Below, in pieces: positions 32,289-41,612 of a stretch of 47,474 nucleotides of DNA; the stretch's first letter is position 1, and every line of letters starts with the position of its first letter. A program made the translations under genes and the position numbers. The stretch covers positions 1-47,474 of the forward strand of contig CALXFK010000035.1 of the NCBI GenBank assembly GCA_944387575.1, given 5' to 3'. The notes beneath the pieces were generated by a model. That model had not been told where the DNA came from and did no database searches. It was given only the letters and a program-made list of their open reading frames with translations. The DNA is from an uncultured Clostridia bacterium. Lineage in GTDB: Bacteria; Bacillota; Clostridia; Oscillospirales; JAAYOS01.

Positions 32289-34925
32289 ATGGAGTACATG
32301 GGTCTCAACGAGATACGGGAAAAATTTCTTTCCTTTTTCGAGAGCAAGGGGCACCTGCGGCTGCCCAGCTTTTCGCTCATACCGCAGAACGACGCGAGCC
32401 TGCTTCTCATAAACTCCGGCATGGCGCCGATGAAGACCTACTTCACCGGCGAGCAGGAGCCCCCGCGCAGGCGGGTGTGCACCTGCCAGAAGTGCGTGCG
32501 CACCGGCGACATTGAGAACATCGGCAAGACTGCGCGCCACGGCACATACTTCGAGATGCTCGGCAACTTCAGCTTCGGCGACTATTTCAAGCACGAGGCT
32601 ATTGCATGGTGCTGGGAGTTCCTCACCGAAGTGATGAAGCTCGACCCCCAGCGTCTCTATCCCTCCATATATGAGGATGACGACGAGGCGTTCGAGATCT
32701 GGAACAAGGAGATAGGTATCCCCGCTGAGCGCATCTTCCGCTTCGGCAAGGAGGACAATTTCTGGGAGCACGGTTCCGGTCCGTGCGGTCCCTGCTCCGA
32801 GGTGTACTACGACCGCGGCGAGAAATACGGCTGCGGAAAGCCGGACTGCACCGTCGGCTGCGACTGCGACCGGTACATGGAGATCTGGAACAACGTCTTT
32901 TCCCAGTTCAACAATGACGGCGAGGGTCACTACACCGAGCTCGTCCAGAAGAACATCGACACCGGCATGGGTCTTGAGCGGCTTGCGTGCGTCATGCAGG
33001 ATGTGGACAGTCTTTTCGATGTCGACACCGTCATGAACATAACCAACCACGTAAGCGAGATCACCGGCGCGCGCTATGGTCAGAGCCACTCCTCCGACGT
33101 GTCGCTCCGCGTCATAACCGACCACATCCGCAGCGCCACTATGATGATATGCGACGGTGTGCTCCCGTCTAATGAGGGGCGCGGTTACGTTCTGCGCCGT
33201 CTGCTCCGCCGTGCGGCGCGGCACGGACGGCTGCTCGGAGTTGACCGTCCGTTCCTCTACGAGGTCTGCGCCACCGTAATTAAGGAGAACGTCGGCGCGT
33301 ATCCCGACCTTGGGGAGAAGCAGAGCTATATTACCCGGGTAATAAAGACCGAGGAGGAGAGCTTTGCAAAGACGATAGACGGCGGAATGCGCATATTCTC
33401 CGAACTTCTCGCCACCCACAAACAGCGCGGCGAGACCACCTTCTCCGGCGCTGACGCATTCAAGCTTTACGACACTTACGGTTTCCCGGTCGACCTCACC
33501 GTCGAGATGCTCTCGGAGGAGGGCATGGAGCTCGACCGTGCCGAGTTCGACCAGCTCATGAGCGAGCAGCGTGAACGCGCGCGCACCGCTCGCGCCGCGC
33601 TCGGCGACCTCGCCTGGGCGGGCATAGACCTCGGGCTGGACACCACCCCCACCGCATTTACCGGGTACGACACGCTCACCTCGCAGGCTAAAGTTCTCGC
33701 GCTCGTGGCAGAGGGCGAGGTCTGCTCCACCCTGCGCGCGGGCGAGGATGGGATAGTGGTGTTGGACAGCACCCCGTTCTACGCCGAGATGGGCGGTCAG
33801 GTTGCCGACCACGGCGTAATACGCAGCGCATCCGGCGCGGAATTTGTCGTGACCGACGTTCAGAAGTCGAAAGCCGGCAAGTACCTGCACTACGGCAAGC
33901 TCGGCTCTGGCAGTCTGTCGGTCGACGACACGGTGGACTGCGAAGTGGACCGCGCCCGGCGCGCCTCGATAATGCGCGCGCACAGCGCGACCCATCTGCT
34001 CCAGAAGGCGCTTCGTGAAGTACTCGGCGAGCACGTCCAGCAGGCGGGTTCGCTTGTCGAGCCGGACAGGCTGCGCTTCGACTTCACCCACTTCTCCGCG
34101 ATGACCGAAGAGGAAATTGCGAAAGTTGAGCACCGCATAAACGAACAGATACTCGCGGGACTCAACGTTGACACAAAGGAGATGCCGATAGCCGAGGCGA
34201 AGGCGCTCGGCGCGATGGCTCTCTTTGGAGAAAAATATGGAGACGTGGTACGGGTCGTGCGCATGGGCGACTATTCGGTCGAGCTCTGCGGCGGCACCCA
34301 TCTCGACAACACCGCAAAGGCTGGCTGCCTGAAAATACTGAGCGAGGCGTCGGTGGCGTCCGGCGTTCGGCGCATAGAGGCGGTCACCGGTGCGGGCGTA
34401 CTGGCTGAATACGCGCGTCTGGACACGATACTGCACGAGGCTGCCGGGCTTGCAAAGACGAGCGTGACCGAGCTTCCCGCAAGGCTCAAACAGAATTCCG
34501 AAGAGATAAAGAACCTCCGCCGCGAGCTCGAGAAGCTCAAGGCGAAAGAGGCGAGCGGCGGCGTTGTGTCGATGCTCGCATCCGCGCCGGTCATTGGCTC
34601 GGTCAAGGCGGTTACCGCGAAGGTCGAGGCGGAGGACGCCGCGTCGCTGCGTATGCTTGGCGACTCGCTTCGCGACCGTGACGCCGCGGTGGCTGCGGTC
34701 CTTGCTTCGGTAAACGGCGAGAAGGTCACATTCCTCGCGGTCTGCGGCACTGACGCAATCGCCGCCGGCATAAAGGCGGGCGACCTTGTACGCGAGGCGT
34801 GCCGCGCAGCGGGAGGAAACGGCGGCGGTAAGCCGGACTCCGCAATGGGCGGCGGACGCGACGCCGCGCGGATAGACGACGCGCTGAATGCCGCTCTTGA
34901 ATATATCCGTTCGAAGCTCGGCTGA
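32289..34925 (+). CDS. alaS: Alanyl-tRNA synthetase
   Basis: This 878-residue class II synthetase charges tRNA-Ala and edits mischarged Ser and Gly. The catalytic core starts with LNEIREKFLSFFESKGH and contains SLIPQNDASLLLINSGM and RHGTYFEMLGNFSFGDYF. The editing-domain zinc residues are in HSATHLLQ (about 565) and CGGTH (about 667-671), and the C-terminal C-Ala domain ends with a Gly-rich stretch. A long open frame lies upstream, but the alignment and GAGGTG 9 nt before the ATG at 32289 fix the start. The N-terminal 68 codons of the longer frame are AT-rich and non-coding in character. It is followed 31 nt later by a HIT-family gene. Confidence 0.97.
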   Translation: MEYMGLNEIREKFLSFFESKGHLRLPSFSLIPQNDASLLLINSGMAPMKTYFTGEQEPPRRRVCTCQKCVRTGDIENIGKTARHGTYFEMLGNFSFGDYFKHEAIAWCWEFLTEVMKLDPQRLYPSIYEDDDEAFEIWNKEIGIPAERIFRFGKEDNFWEHGSGPCGPCSEVYYDRGEKYGCGKPDCTVGCDCDRYMEIWNNVFSQFNNDGEGHYTELVQKNIDTGMGLERLACVMQDVDSLFDVDTVMNITNHVSEITGARYGQSHSSDVSLRVITDHIRSATMMICDGVLPSNEGRGYVLRRLLRRAARHGRLLGVDRPFLYEVCATVIKENVGAYPDLGEKQSYITRVIKTEEESFAKTIDGGMRIFSELLATHKQRGETTFSGADAFKLYDTYGFPVDLTVEMLSEEGMELDRAEFDQLMSEQRERARTARAALGDLAWAGIDLGLDTTPTAFTGYDTLTSQAKVLALVAEGEVCSTLRAGEDGIVVLDSTPFYAEMGGQVADHGVIRSASGAEFVVTDVQKSKAGKYLHYGKLGSGSLSVDDTVDCEVDRARRASIMRAHSATHLLQKALREVLGEHVQQAGSLVEPDRLRFDFTHFSAMTEEEIAKVEHRINEQILAGLNVDTKEMPIAEAKALGAMALFGEKYGDVVRVVRMGDYSVELCGGTHLDNTAKAGCLKILSEASVASGVRRIEAVTGAGVLAEYARLDTILHEAAGLAKTSVTELPARLKQNSEEIKNLRRELEKLKAKEASGGVVSMLASAPVIGSVKAVTAKVEAEDAASLRMLGDSLRDRDAAVAAVLASVNGEKVTFLAVCGTDAIAAGIKAGDLVREACRAAGGNGGGKPDSAMGGGRDAARIDDALNAALEYIRSKLG

Positions 34926-34956
34926 AATAGAAAAAATCGAAACAGGAGGGATCAAA

Positions 34957-35301
34957 ATGCAGGATTGCCTTTTCTGCAAGATAGTGGCGGGCGAGATCCC
35001 GTCCACAAAGGTGTATGAGGACGACAGCGTCCTCGCGTTCCGTGACATCGACCCGCAGGCGCCTGAGCACATCCTCGTCATTCCGAAGGCGCACATCCAG
35101 TCCGCCGCATGCGTTACCGCAGAGAATTCGGCGGTGGTTGCGCACATTTTCGAGGTTATATCTGAGCTCTCCTGCAAACTGGGGTTTGCTGAGGAGGGTT
35201 TCCGCGTCGTGTCCAATGTGGGCGCACGCGCAGGTCAGACCGTTCCGCACCTGCATTTTCACGTCCTTGCCGGGCGGGACATGACATGGCCTCCCGGCTG
35301 A
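34957..35301 (+). CDS. HIT family protein (HINT-like)
   Basis: This 114-residue histidine-triad protein hydrolyses nucleoside phosphoramidates or adenylated compounds. The triad HLHFH is at 98-102, and CLFCKIVAGEIPS at the start has the CxxC zinc-binding pair (Cys4, Cys7) common in HINT proteins. CAGGAGGG lies upstream of the ATG at 34957. It follows alaS by 31 nt. HINT proteins can cleave aminoacyl-adenylates formed by synthetases, so co-expression with alaS is plausible, but that is inference. Confidence 0.95.
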   Translation: MQDCLFCKIVAGEIPSTKVYEDDSVLAFRDIDPQAPEHILVIPKAHIQSAACVTAENSAVVAHIFEVISELSCKLGFAEEGFRVVSNVGARAGQTVPHLHFHVLAGRDMTWPPG

Positions 35302-35306
35302 TTTAG

Positions 35307-35335
35307 CAGCACGGTTCGGGGATCCCGGGGTGCTG
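35307..35335 (+). terminator. Possible weak terminator or hairpin after the HIT gene
   Basis: CAGCAC and GTGCTG pair around an inner CGGG/CCCG stem, followed by TCTCT rather than a T-run. Termination would be partial, and comEC starts 14 nt downstream. Confidence 0.35.
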
Positions 35336-35348
35336 TCTCTGTGACGGT

Positions 35349-37727
35349 ATGAGAAAAACGGCTTTTGCCGCGCTCTGCTTTGCTTTTGGAGTGGCGGCGG
35401 TGGAATATTCGCGCGAGGGGCGGAGTTCAATCTCGGCTCCAGGGTGGTCAATGCTTGCACTTGCCCTTGCGCTGATCTCCGCCGCCGTCATTTTATTCCT
35501 GCTCCGCCGGCGCGGCGCCGAACGGATAAGCGCATACCTCTGCCTGTTCCTGCTCTTCTTCGGTGTGGGCGTGCTGCGGATGACCGCTGCCGACTACATA
35601 AGTCTTGAGCCCGCGGTCTCGCTTGCGTCCAGGCAACTCGAAGCCACCGGGACCGTTCTCGATTATCCGGAGGTATACGATTACAGTTCCCGAGTCGAGC
35701 TAAAACTTAGTGAGCCGGTCCGCGGCGCGAGGGTTCTCGTGTGGCTGGACGGCAGTCCTGACCTCAAACCCGGTGACACGCTCAGTTTTACCGCTGACTT
35801 CACCCTACCCGAGTCGGACGGCGACTTTAACTATCTCGCATTCTACCGCTCAAAGCGAATATTCCTCAATGCAAGCCCGGCTGACGGCACCGACGTCTAT
35901 ATCGAACGTGGTGACGGCTCCGGGATCGGCACGATCTCCGCCGACATCCGTCACGCGGTGTCCGAAAATCTCCGCGCTATCTTCGACGAAGGTGACGTGC
36001 GCGGACTTGCGCTCGCGCTGGTCTGCGGAGACCGCAGTGATATAGACGTTACTCTGCGCAGCTCGCTCTCGATCGCAGGACTTTCACACCTCGTCGCGGT
36101 GAGCGGTCTTCACGTCTCCACCGTGACCGGTCTCTCGCTTGCACTGTTCCGCACCCGCCGGGCGCGCCGAAAAATGCTGCTGCCCGCGCTTTTCCTCGCA
36201 GTCGGGTATGCGCTGATCACCGGGTTTTCGCCGAGCGCAGCGAGAGCTTGCATAATGTGCGCCGCCGCGCTCCTCGCGGAGTTCTTCGGCAGGGACTCCG
36301 ACCCGCTCACATCCCTCTCCGCTGCGCTCGCGGGGATCCTGCTCGTAAACCCTTACGGCATAGGCGATGTAGGACTTCAGCTCAGCTTCCTATCCGCGCT
36401 CTCTCTTGTACTGCTCGCCGACCGGTGTGCCACTGCGCTGCTCCGCCTGATGCGTGCCGACCCGAACGCACGCCCGAAGGGCAGGCTGCGTACCGCCGCG
36501 GTGCGTCTCCGTCTGGGCGCGGTGAGGACGATCTCTGCAACGCTCTGCGCGACCGTCGCCACCCTCCCACTCACTTCATCGCTCTTCGGCGTCGTTCCCA
36601 CCCTTTCGATATTCACAAACCTGCTGGTCATACCACTGCTTGCACCGCTACTTGCACTCGGTCTTGGCTGCGCGGCGCTATCATTCCTGCCCTTCCAGCT
36701 TCCGGTATCGCTGCTTGCCGCTCCCCTGCGCATTGGACTCGACCTTGTGGCGGGTACGGCACGGTTCACCGCGCGGCTCCCATTCTCAGCACTCGACCCG
36801 GGCGACGCTCCGGTCACACTGCTGCTCATATTCGTATATGCGGTGCTCGCACTGAAATTCGTATTCACCCGGTTCGACATACGCGGCATCCAAATATCGG
36901 CGGGGTTTATTGCCGCCGCCACCGCCATCGCACTCCCGGTGTGCCTGCTCGCGCTCACCCTTTCCCGCCTCTGCACCCCACTTGACATACGAATCCTTGA
37001 CGTTGGACAGGGTCAGTGCATCCTCGTCAGTTCACAGGGCAGTACCGTTCTGATAGACTGTGGCGGGAACTGTTACGGAGGCGCGGGTACCACCGCCGCG
37101 CAGGCGTTGAAATGTGCAGGCATCCGCTCGGTCGATCTGCTCATCCTCACCCACGCTCACGAGGATCATGTCGGCGGTCTTGCCGACCTTCTGCGCATGA
37201 CCGACGTGAAGAGGGCTATCCTCCCACCTTCCGAAGGCAGCCGAGACGTCATCGATCTCCTGTGGGAATACGGCGCAGACACCAAGGTCCTCGGCCGTGG
37301 GCTCCAGTTGACTCTCGGCGAGTTGACAGTCTCACTGTTTCTACCCAATACATCCGAGGACGAAAATGAGAGCGGTCTCTGCGCGACACTCTCCACCGAG
37401 GGGTTTCAGACGGTTATCACCGGCGACCTGCCCGCATACTACGAGTGCGTCTACGCTCGCGACACCGCGCTTAGTGCGGTCGATCTGCTGGTGGTCGGAC
37501 ATCACGGTTCCGCCGAGTCCACCAACAGCGTCTTTCTCGACTACACAAAACCGACCTACGCCGCGATATCGGTCGGCGCAGGAAACAACTACGGTCACCC
37601 AGCCGCCGAAACGCTCGAACGTCTCGAGCGCTTCGACTGCAAAATCCTTCGCACCGACCTGACCGGCGAACTGCGTTTCAGGATAAACTGGCTCGGTCGT
37701 CTCACCGTCTCGGGTGAGCGATACTGA
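35349..37727 (+). CDS. comEC: DNA internalisation protein ComEC/Rec2
   Basis: This 792-residue channel protein carries single-stranded DNA into the cell during natural transformation. The N-terminal soluble region with DUF4131-like features (about 25-190) is followed by the Competence domain (about 210-470), with GLSHLVAVSGLHVS and about ten membrane helices, then a metallo-beta-lactamase-like domain (about 545-780) with LTHAHEDHVGG near 600 and VVGHHGS near 715. Both metal-binding sites look intact. comEA is not adjacent. The classic Firmicute order comEC-holA is preserved; holA starts 20 nt later. No other competence genes are in the window except yifB, if it acts like ComM. Confidence 0.95.
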   Translation: MRKTAFAALCFAFGVAAVEYSREGRSSISAPGWSMLALALALISAAVILFLLRRRGAERISAYLCLFLLFFGVGVLRMTAADYISLEPAVSLASRQLEATGTVLDYPEVYDYSSRVELKLSEPVRGARVLVWLDGSPDLKPGDTLSFTADFTLPESDGDFNYLAFYRSKRIFLNASPADGTDVYIERGDGSGIGTISADIRHAVSENLRAIFDEGDVRGLALALVCGDRSDIDVTLRSSLSIAGLSHLVAVSGLHVSTVTGLSLALFRTRRARRKMLLPALFLAVGYALITGFSPSAARACIMCAAALLAEFFGRDSDPLTSLSAALAGILLVNPYGIGDVGLQLSFLSALSLVLLADRCATALLRLMRADPNARPKGRLRTAAVRLRLGAVRTISATLCATVATLPLTSSLFGVVPTLSIFTNLLVIPLLAPLLALGLGCAALSFLPFQLPVSLLAAPLRIGLDLVAGTARFTARLPFSALDPGDAPVTLLLIFVYAVLALKFVFTRFDIRGIQISAGFIAAATAIALPVCLLALTLSRLCTPLDIRILDVGQGQCILVSSQGSTVLIDCGGNCYGGAGTTAAQALKCAGIRSVDLLILTHAHEDHVGGLADLLRMTDVKRAILPPSEGSRDVIDLLWEYGADTKVLGRGLQLTLGELTVSLFLPNTSEDENESGLCATLSTEGFQTVITGDLPAYYECVYARDTALSAVDLLVVGHHGSAESTNSVFLDYTKPTYAAISVGAGNNYGHPAAETLERLERFDCKILRTDLTGELRFRINWLGRLTVSGERY

Positions 37728-37747
37728 AATCCGGAAAGAGGAATAAT

Positions 37748-38779
37748 ATGGCATCTGCATCTGCATCTACACGCATGAAAAAAGAGATCGCCTCAGGTGA
37801 ACCGGGGCGAATATATATAATGTATGGAGAGGAACGGTATCTTCTCGAATATCAGCTCGGACAGCTCATAAAGGCAACCGTTCCGGACGATTTTGCCGAC
37901 TTCAACCTATTCCGGTTCGACGGAGGGAAATTGACCCCTCACGAGCTCTCCGACGCACTCGAATCGCTTCCCGCATTCAGCGAGCGGAAGCTCATCATCG
38001 TCACCGACTTAGACCTGTTTCGTCTGTCCGCCGATTTGCGAGAGCAGTATTTGAAAGTGTTCAGCGACATCCCGGACTACGCGACCCTCGCCATAGTGTA
38101 TGACGCGCTCGAGTACAACCCGGACAAGCGCCAGAACATGTACAAATATCTCGAAGAGAACGCTCTTACGGTAGAATTTGAGTTTCAGGATGCGAAAAAG
38201 CTCGTTGGATGGCTCCGCCGCCGCGCCGATGCTCTGTCAAAGCAGCTCGACCCAAGCACAGCAGAGCACATGCTCTTCATATGCGGTAGCTCGATGACAG
38301 CTTTGATACAGGAGATAGAAAAAGCTGCGGCATACGCCTCCGGTCCGGCGATACTCGTCTCGGACATAGATGCGGTCTGCCAGCCCACCGTCGAGGCAAA
38401 CGTCTTTGCGCTCGCGGATGCGATAGCCGACCTGGACTCCGCACGCTCACTACACCTGCTCCGTGCGGTCATGTCGCTTGAAAGCGATCCGGTGCCGCTG
38501 TTCGGCGCGATAGGCAGCCACATGCGCCGCTTGCTTGCTGCCCGTCTTGCGATAGACGCAAACAGAAGTGCTTCTTTCGTCACCTCGGTGACCGGCACTC
38601 CACCATTTGCGGTAAACAGGTTACTCTCCACCGCGCGGAAGTTGCCACTCGAGTGGTGCCTGCGGGCAGTCAAAGCCTGCGCCGACTGCGACCACGCCTT
38701 CAAGAGCACTTCTGCCGACCCTTCCAACATGCTCGAGTCACTCGTGATGTCGCTCTGTTCTAAGGAGACACGGGTATGA
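37748..38779 (+). CDS. holA: DNA polymerase III delta subunit
   Basis: This 343-residue clamp-loader subunit opens the sliding clamp for loading. It has the HolA N-terminal AAA+-like domain with the degenerate loop YGEERYLLEYQL (about 26-37) and the conserved ESLPAFSERKLIIV, then the helical C-domain with GSSMTALIQEIEKAAAY and LFGAIGSHMRRLLAARLA. AGAGGA lies before the ATG; the first residues come from three GCATCT repeats, so a downstream start at residue 10 is possible. The stop overlaps the next gene by 4 nt. It follows comEC, the usual arrangement in Firmicutes. Confidence 0.94.
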   Translation: MASASASTRMKKEIASGEPGRIYIMYGEERYLLEYQLGQLIKATVPDDFADFNLFRFDGGKLTPHELSDALESLPAFSERKLIIVTDLDLFRLSADLREQYLKVFSDIPDYATLAIVYDALEYNPDKRQNMYKYLEENALTVEFEFQDAKKLVGWLRRRADALSKQLDPSTAEHMLFICGSSMTALIQEIEKAAAYASGPAILVSDIDAVCQPTVEANVFALADAIADLDSARSLHLLRAVMSLESDPVPLFGAIGSHMRRLLAARLAIDANRSASFVTSVTGTPPFAVNRLLSTARKLPLEWCLRAVKACADCDHAFKSTSADPSNMLESLVMSLCSKETRV

Positions 38780-39405
38780 GCGGTGCAAAGCCACGCATCC
38801 GCGAGGCGATAATAGTGGAGGGGCGATACGACAAGAACACGGTCATGCAGGCGGTGGACGCGCTCGTGGTTGAGACCGGCGGATTTTCCGCGCTCGGCGA
38901 CCGAGACCGCATCGCGTTCTTTCGGCTGCTCGCGGAACAGCGCGGGGTGGTCATCCTTACCGATGGGGACGGCGCGGGGTTCGTGATACGCGGTCGGCTC
39001 AAAGGCGCGCTCCCAAACGACCATAACAAGGTCAAACACGCCTACATTCCGGATATTTTTGGTAAGGAGCGCCGCAAGTCCGCGCCCTCCGCCGAGGGGA
39101 AGCTCGGCGTGGAGGGGATGCGGCGAGAGGTCATTGTCGAGGCGCTTCGCCGTGCGGGATGCACCTTCGAGGACGGCGAAGAACAAACAGAGCCACGGCT
39201 GACACGCTCGGGATTCATCGCTCTCGGGCTTTCCGGCGGCAAAAACAGCGCCGCCCTGAGGGCGGCGCTGCAGCGCAGTCTAGGTTTTCCTGAACAGATG
39301 AGCGGAAAGGCACTCTACGAGGCGCTCTCGCTCATGTACAGCGAGCGGGAACTCGCCGAACTCATTTCACGGATCTCTCACGTTCCCGGCGACCAAAGCC
39401 GATAA
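38776..39405 (+). CDS. rnmV: RNase M5-like toprim protein (DUF4093)
   Basis: This 209-residue protein has an N-terminal toprim domain with the catalytic Glu15 in IIVEGRYDK and the metal-binding Asp63 and Asp65 in LTDGDGAG, followed by a DUF4093-type C-terminal half with GFIALGLSGGKNSAALR. RNase M5 matures the 5S rRNA ends in Firmicutes. AAGGAG lies 8 nt before the ATG, which overlaps the holA stop by 4 nt. Its last 44 nt overlap the convergent O-antigen-ligase-like gene. I am confident of the family; the exact substrate is inferred from it. Confidence 0.85.
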   Translation: MSGAKPRIREAIIVEGRYDKNTVMQAVDALVVETGGFSALGDRDRIAFFRLLAEQRGVVILTDGDGAGFVIRGRLKGALPNDHNKVKHAYIPDIFGKERRKSAPSAEGKLGVEGMRREVIVEALRRAGCTFEDGEEQTEPRLTRSGFIALGLSGGKNSAALRAALQRSLGFPEQMSGKALYEALSLMYSERELAELISRISHVPGDQSR

Positions 39406-40933
39406 ATATCAGCACCGCCGCCATCCCCCAGAAGAGGGCATTCATATACGGGACCTCAAATATATTCTCGGTATAACAGTGGACTAGCACTCCGACCATC
39501 GCGGAGAGCAACGCCACCGCGACCGGATGCAGCGAACTTCCCTTTGCACGCCAGACCGAGCGGAGACCACAGAGCAGGGTGGACAAAAGCAGAAGGATAT
39601 ACGCCGCAAATCCCACATACCCCATTTCGACGAGCGTTTTGAGGTAGTAGTTGTCCATATAGAAGTAGCTTATCGCCTTGTTTGTCTGGTTCTGCATCGC
39701 AACCGCACCACCGAACCGACCAAGTCCATATCCAAACAGGGTATCACCGCTGTTGAACAGCGCCATCCCGTCGCGCCAGCGCCCGGCACGACCGCCGTAC
39801 TCGCTTGCGTGCCTGAACTCGTCGGTGAACAGGAAGGTAATACGGTTTGCGACCTGCGGGATGAACACCGCGACGCCGGCGGCAAGGAATATCGCCGCAA
39901 GCAGTCGCTTGTCCCGCAGCCACGCGAACACCGCGACCATCACCGCAAATCCGAGCCACGCTCCGCGCGAGAATGTCACAAGGCAGCTCACGCCCATCAG
40001 CCCGACCGCGCACCACGCGAGCACACGCCCCCAGCTGCTCCTGACGCGGTAGGCATACGAGGCAGCAAGCGGTGCCATCATTATCATATACGCGCCGCAA
40101 ATGTTCGGGCTTCCAAATATCGAATACACCCGCGTGCGGACCCCCTGCTCGGTCTGCGTAACCCAGTTCGAGGGTATCGGCGCCGCGACGATATACTGAT
40201 AAATGCAGTGAAGCGCGACAAGTGACGCCGTCGCCACAAGGACCCCGACAAATGCGTTCACGTCCCCCTCGTCCCGCATCACGCGGGTGAGCACGAAGAA
40301 CCAGAGCATATACTGCACCACCGCGCGCAGACCGTCTACCGCGATACCGAGTATCGGCGACACGACGCAGAGGCAGAGGAATCCGACGCCGAGGAAGAAT
40401 ATCAGCACCGTGTCGAGCGGAGTGGCGCAGTTAGGCTTCTCGTTTCCGGGGAACATCCTCTCGCAGACCAGGTACACAAACCCGAACGCGAGGAACGCCT
40501 CGTCCCAGCCGCCGGAGAGCGCCGCTACCGGCGAAAACTCGCGCAGCACCCAGTCTATCGGGATATACAGCGCGAACACCACCGTGATAAAGCGGTGCAT
40601 CCCCGCACCGAACAGCGCGCGGTACACGAGACTGTTGCGCATAGCGGCGGACCTGAACAGACGCACCACAGCGCTCGCCTCCACATACGACCAGCATCCG
40701 CGACCGAACCGCGCAAGCGCCGAATTGAACCGGGTGAGCATCGCCGCAAACGCGGATACGCGGTACCCCTCCCCACCGCCGAGCACCCGCTCGGTCACGC
40801 GACGGGTAGCCGAATTCGCATACGAACGCCTCATCGCACCGCCCATTGCTGCAATGAGGCTGAATATATACCACCCGTGCAGACGCTCTAACGCACGCAT
40901 GAGCAGTGAATTTTCAAACGCAGCCTTCAACAT
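39362..40933 (-). CDS. O-antigen ligase / Wzy-like polysaccharide polymerase
   Basis: This 523-residue membrane protein has a soluble, Arg-rich N-terminal stretch (about 1-100), then about eleven helices. The Wzy_C-type region contains VTFSRGAWLGFAV, typical of O-antigen ligases and polymerases, a long extracytoplasmic loop with EYGGRAGRWRDG, and GYGLGRFGG. Such enzymes join polyprenyl-linked glycans outside the membrane. I chose the ATG at 40933, 4 nt after the DUF4330 stop, over an in-frame ATG at 40966 that would overlap it. It is the last gene of a two-gene operon diverging from the GT4-CsaB fusion. In a single-membrane cell it cannot be an LPS ligase; capsule or wall polymer synthesis is likely. 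Confidence 0.88.
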   Translation of the reverse strand: MLKAAFENSLLMRALERLHGWYIFSLIAAMGGAMRRSYANSATRRVTERVLGGGEGYRVSAFAAMLTRFNSALARFGRGCWSYVEASAVVRLFRSAAMRNSLVYRALFGAGMHRFITVVFALYIPIDWVLREFSPVAALSGGWDEAFLAFGFVYLVCERMFPGNEKPNCATPLDTVLIFFLGVGFLCLCVVSPILGIAVDGLRAVVQYMLWFFVLTRVMRDEGDVNAFVGVLVATASLVALHCIYQYIVAAPIPSNWVTQTEQGVRTRVYSIFGSPNICGAYMIMMAPLAASYAYRVRSSWGRVLAWCAVGLMGVSCLVTFSRGAWLGFAVMVAVFAWLRDKRLLAAIFLAAGVAVFIPQVANRITFLFTDEFRHASEYGGRAGRWRDGMALFNSGDTLFGYGLGRFGGAVAMQNQTNKAISYFYMDNYYLKTLVEMGYVGFAAYILLLLSTLLCGLRSVWRAKGSSLHPVAVALLSAMVGVLVHCYTENIFEVPYMNALFWGMAAVLIFIGFGRRERERSVK

Positions 40934-40937
40934 TTCC

Positions 40938-41468
40938 TCAGCCCTGGGTAAACGCGCTCCGGTCAAACTCGACCGACTCTATCGTCCCATTGAATTCGAT
41001 GAACTGGCTCTTGACCGTGTGCGCCTTGCCCACGCGGACCTCCTGCGACCCGACCGTTATGAAGTCGCCCTTCGGGACCCTTGCCTCAATGGTAAATATG
41101 AGGTCGTTTCGGTCGTACTCCACCATCTGAGCAAACTCGCCGTCGGTGGAGAGCGCGGTGGACGGCTCGACATCCACAGAAACGATGTACGACGCATCCA
41201 CAAGACCCTCGTTGATACCGAGCTGCTGCGGGAACTCCATTGCGAGGATGTCGTCCCTAACGTTGTCCCGCACACCGCTTACACGCACGGTATAGGTGAC
41301 GTCGGTCCCGTTTTTGGCTGTGGACGCCTCGAGCGCCGCATTCGAAATACCGGCGCCAAATATCTTCCACACCACGCCGCCGACGACCGCGAGGATGAAC
41401 AGTACCACGAGAAGGTCGACAATGTTTATTATCCCGAACAGCTTTCCTTTTTCATTTACTATTTTCAT
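40938..41468 (-). CDS. DUF4330 membrane-anchored protein
   Basis: This 176-residue protein has a membrane helix near residues 11-33 (IINIVDLLVVLFILAVVGG) and a predicted extracytoplasmic domain of about 140 residues with beta-strand patterns such as VTYTVRVSGVRDNV and DFITVGSQEVRVGK. The pattern fits DUF4330, a family of unknown function that occurs beside polysaccharide genes. AGGAG lies 6 nt before the ATG at 41468; the frame is open 19 codons further upstream without support. The start of the ligase-like gene is 4 nt after its stop, so they are probably coupled. It could be an accessory factor of the polymerase. Confidence 0.85.
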   Translation of the reverse strand: MKIVNEKGKLFGIINIVDLLVVLFILAVVGGVVWKIFGAGISNAALEASTAKNGTDVTYTVRVSGVRDNVRDDILAMEFPQQLGINEGLVDASYIVSVDVEPSTALSTDGEFAQMVEYDRNDLIFTIEARVPKGDFITVGSQEVRVGKAHTVKSQFIEFNGTIESVEFDRSAFTQG

Positions 41469-41533
41469 TTGCAACTCCTGATGCTTGACCGCTGGCTTCG
41501 CGGTCTGTATAATGTGCCTGTACACACTTTTTG

Positions 41534-41562
41534 ATTGTACCTCATTTTACCTCGCAGCACAA
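41534..41562 (-). promoter_or_regulatory. Promoter of the DUF4330 / O-antigen-ligase operon
   Basis: On the minus strand, TTGTGC (41557-41562), a 17-bp spacer and TACAAT (41534-41539), about 66 bp before the DUF4330 start. The divergent GT4-CsaB gene starts 51 bp away on the other side; its own promoter is unclear. Confidence 0.65.
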
Positions 41563-41612
41563 CACTTTTTTGGTACAGATATTTCAGATATTTGAGAAAC
41601 GGAGACGAGCCA

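Noticed and set aside
32211-35216. Open frame of 1001 codons on the minus strand opposite alaS
   Set aside because: It is a shadow of the AlaRS and HIT genes; it has no ribosome site and no recognisable domains.
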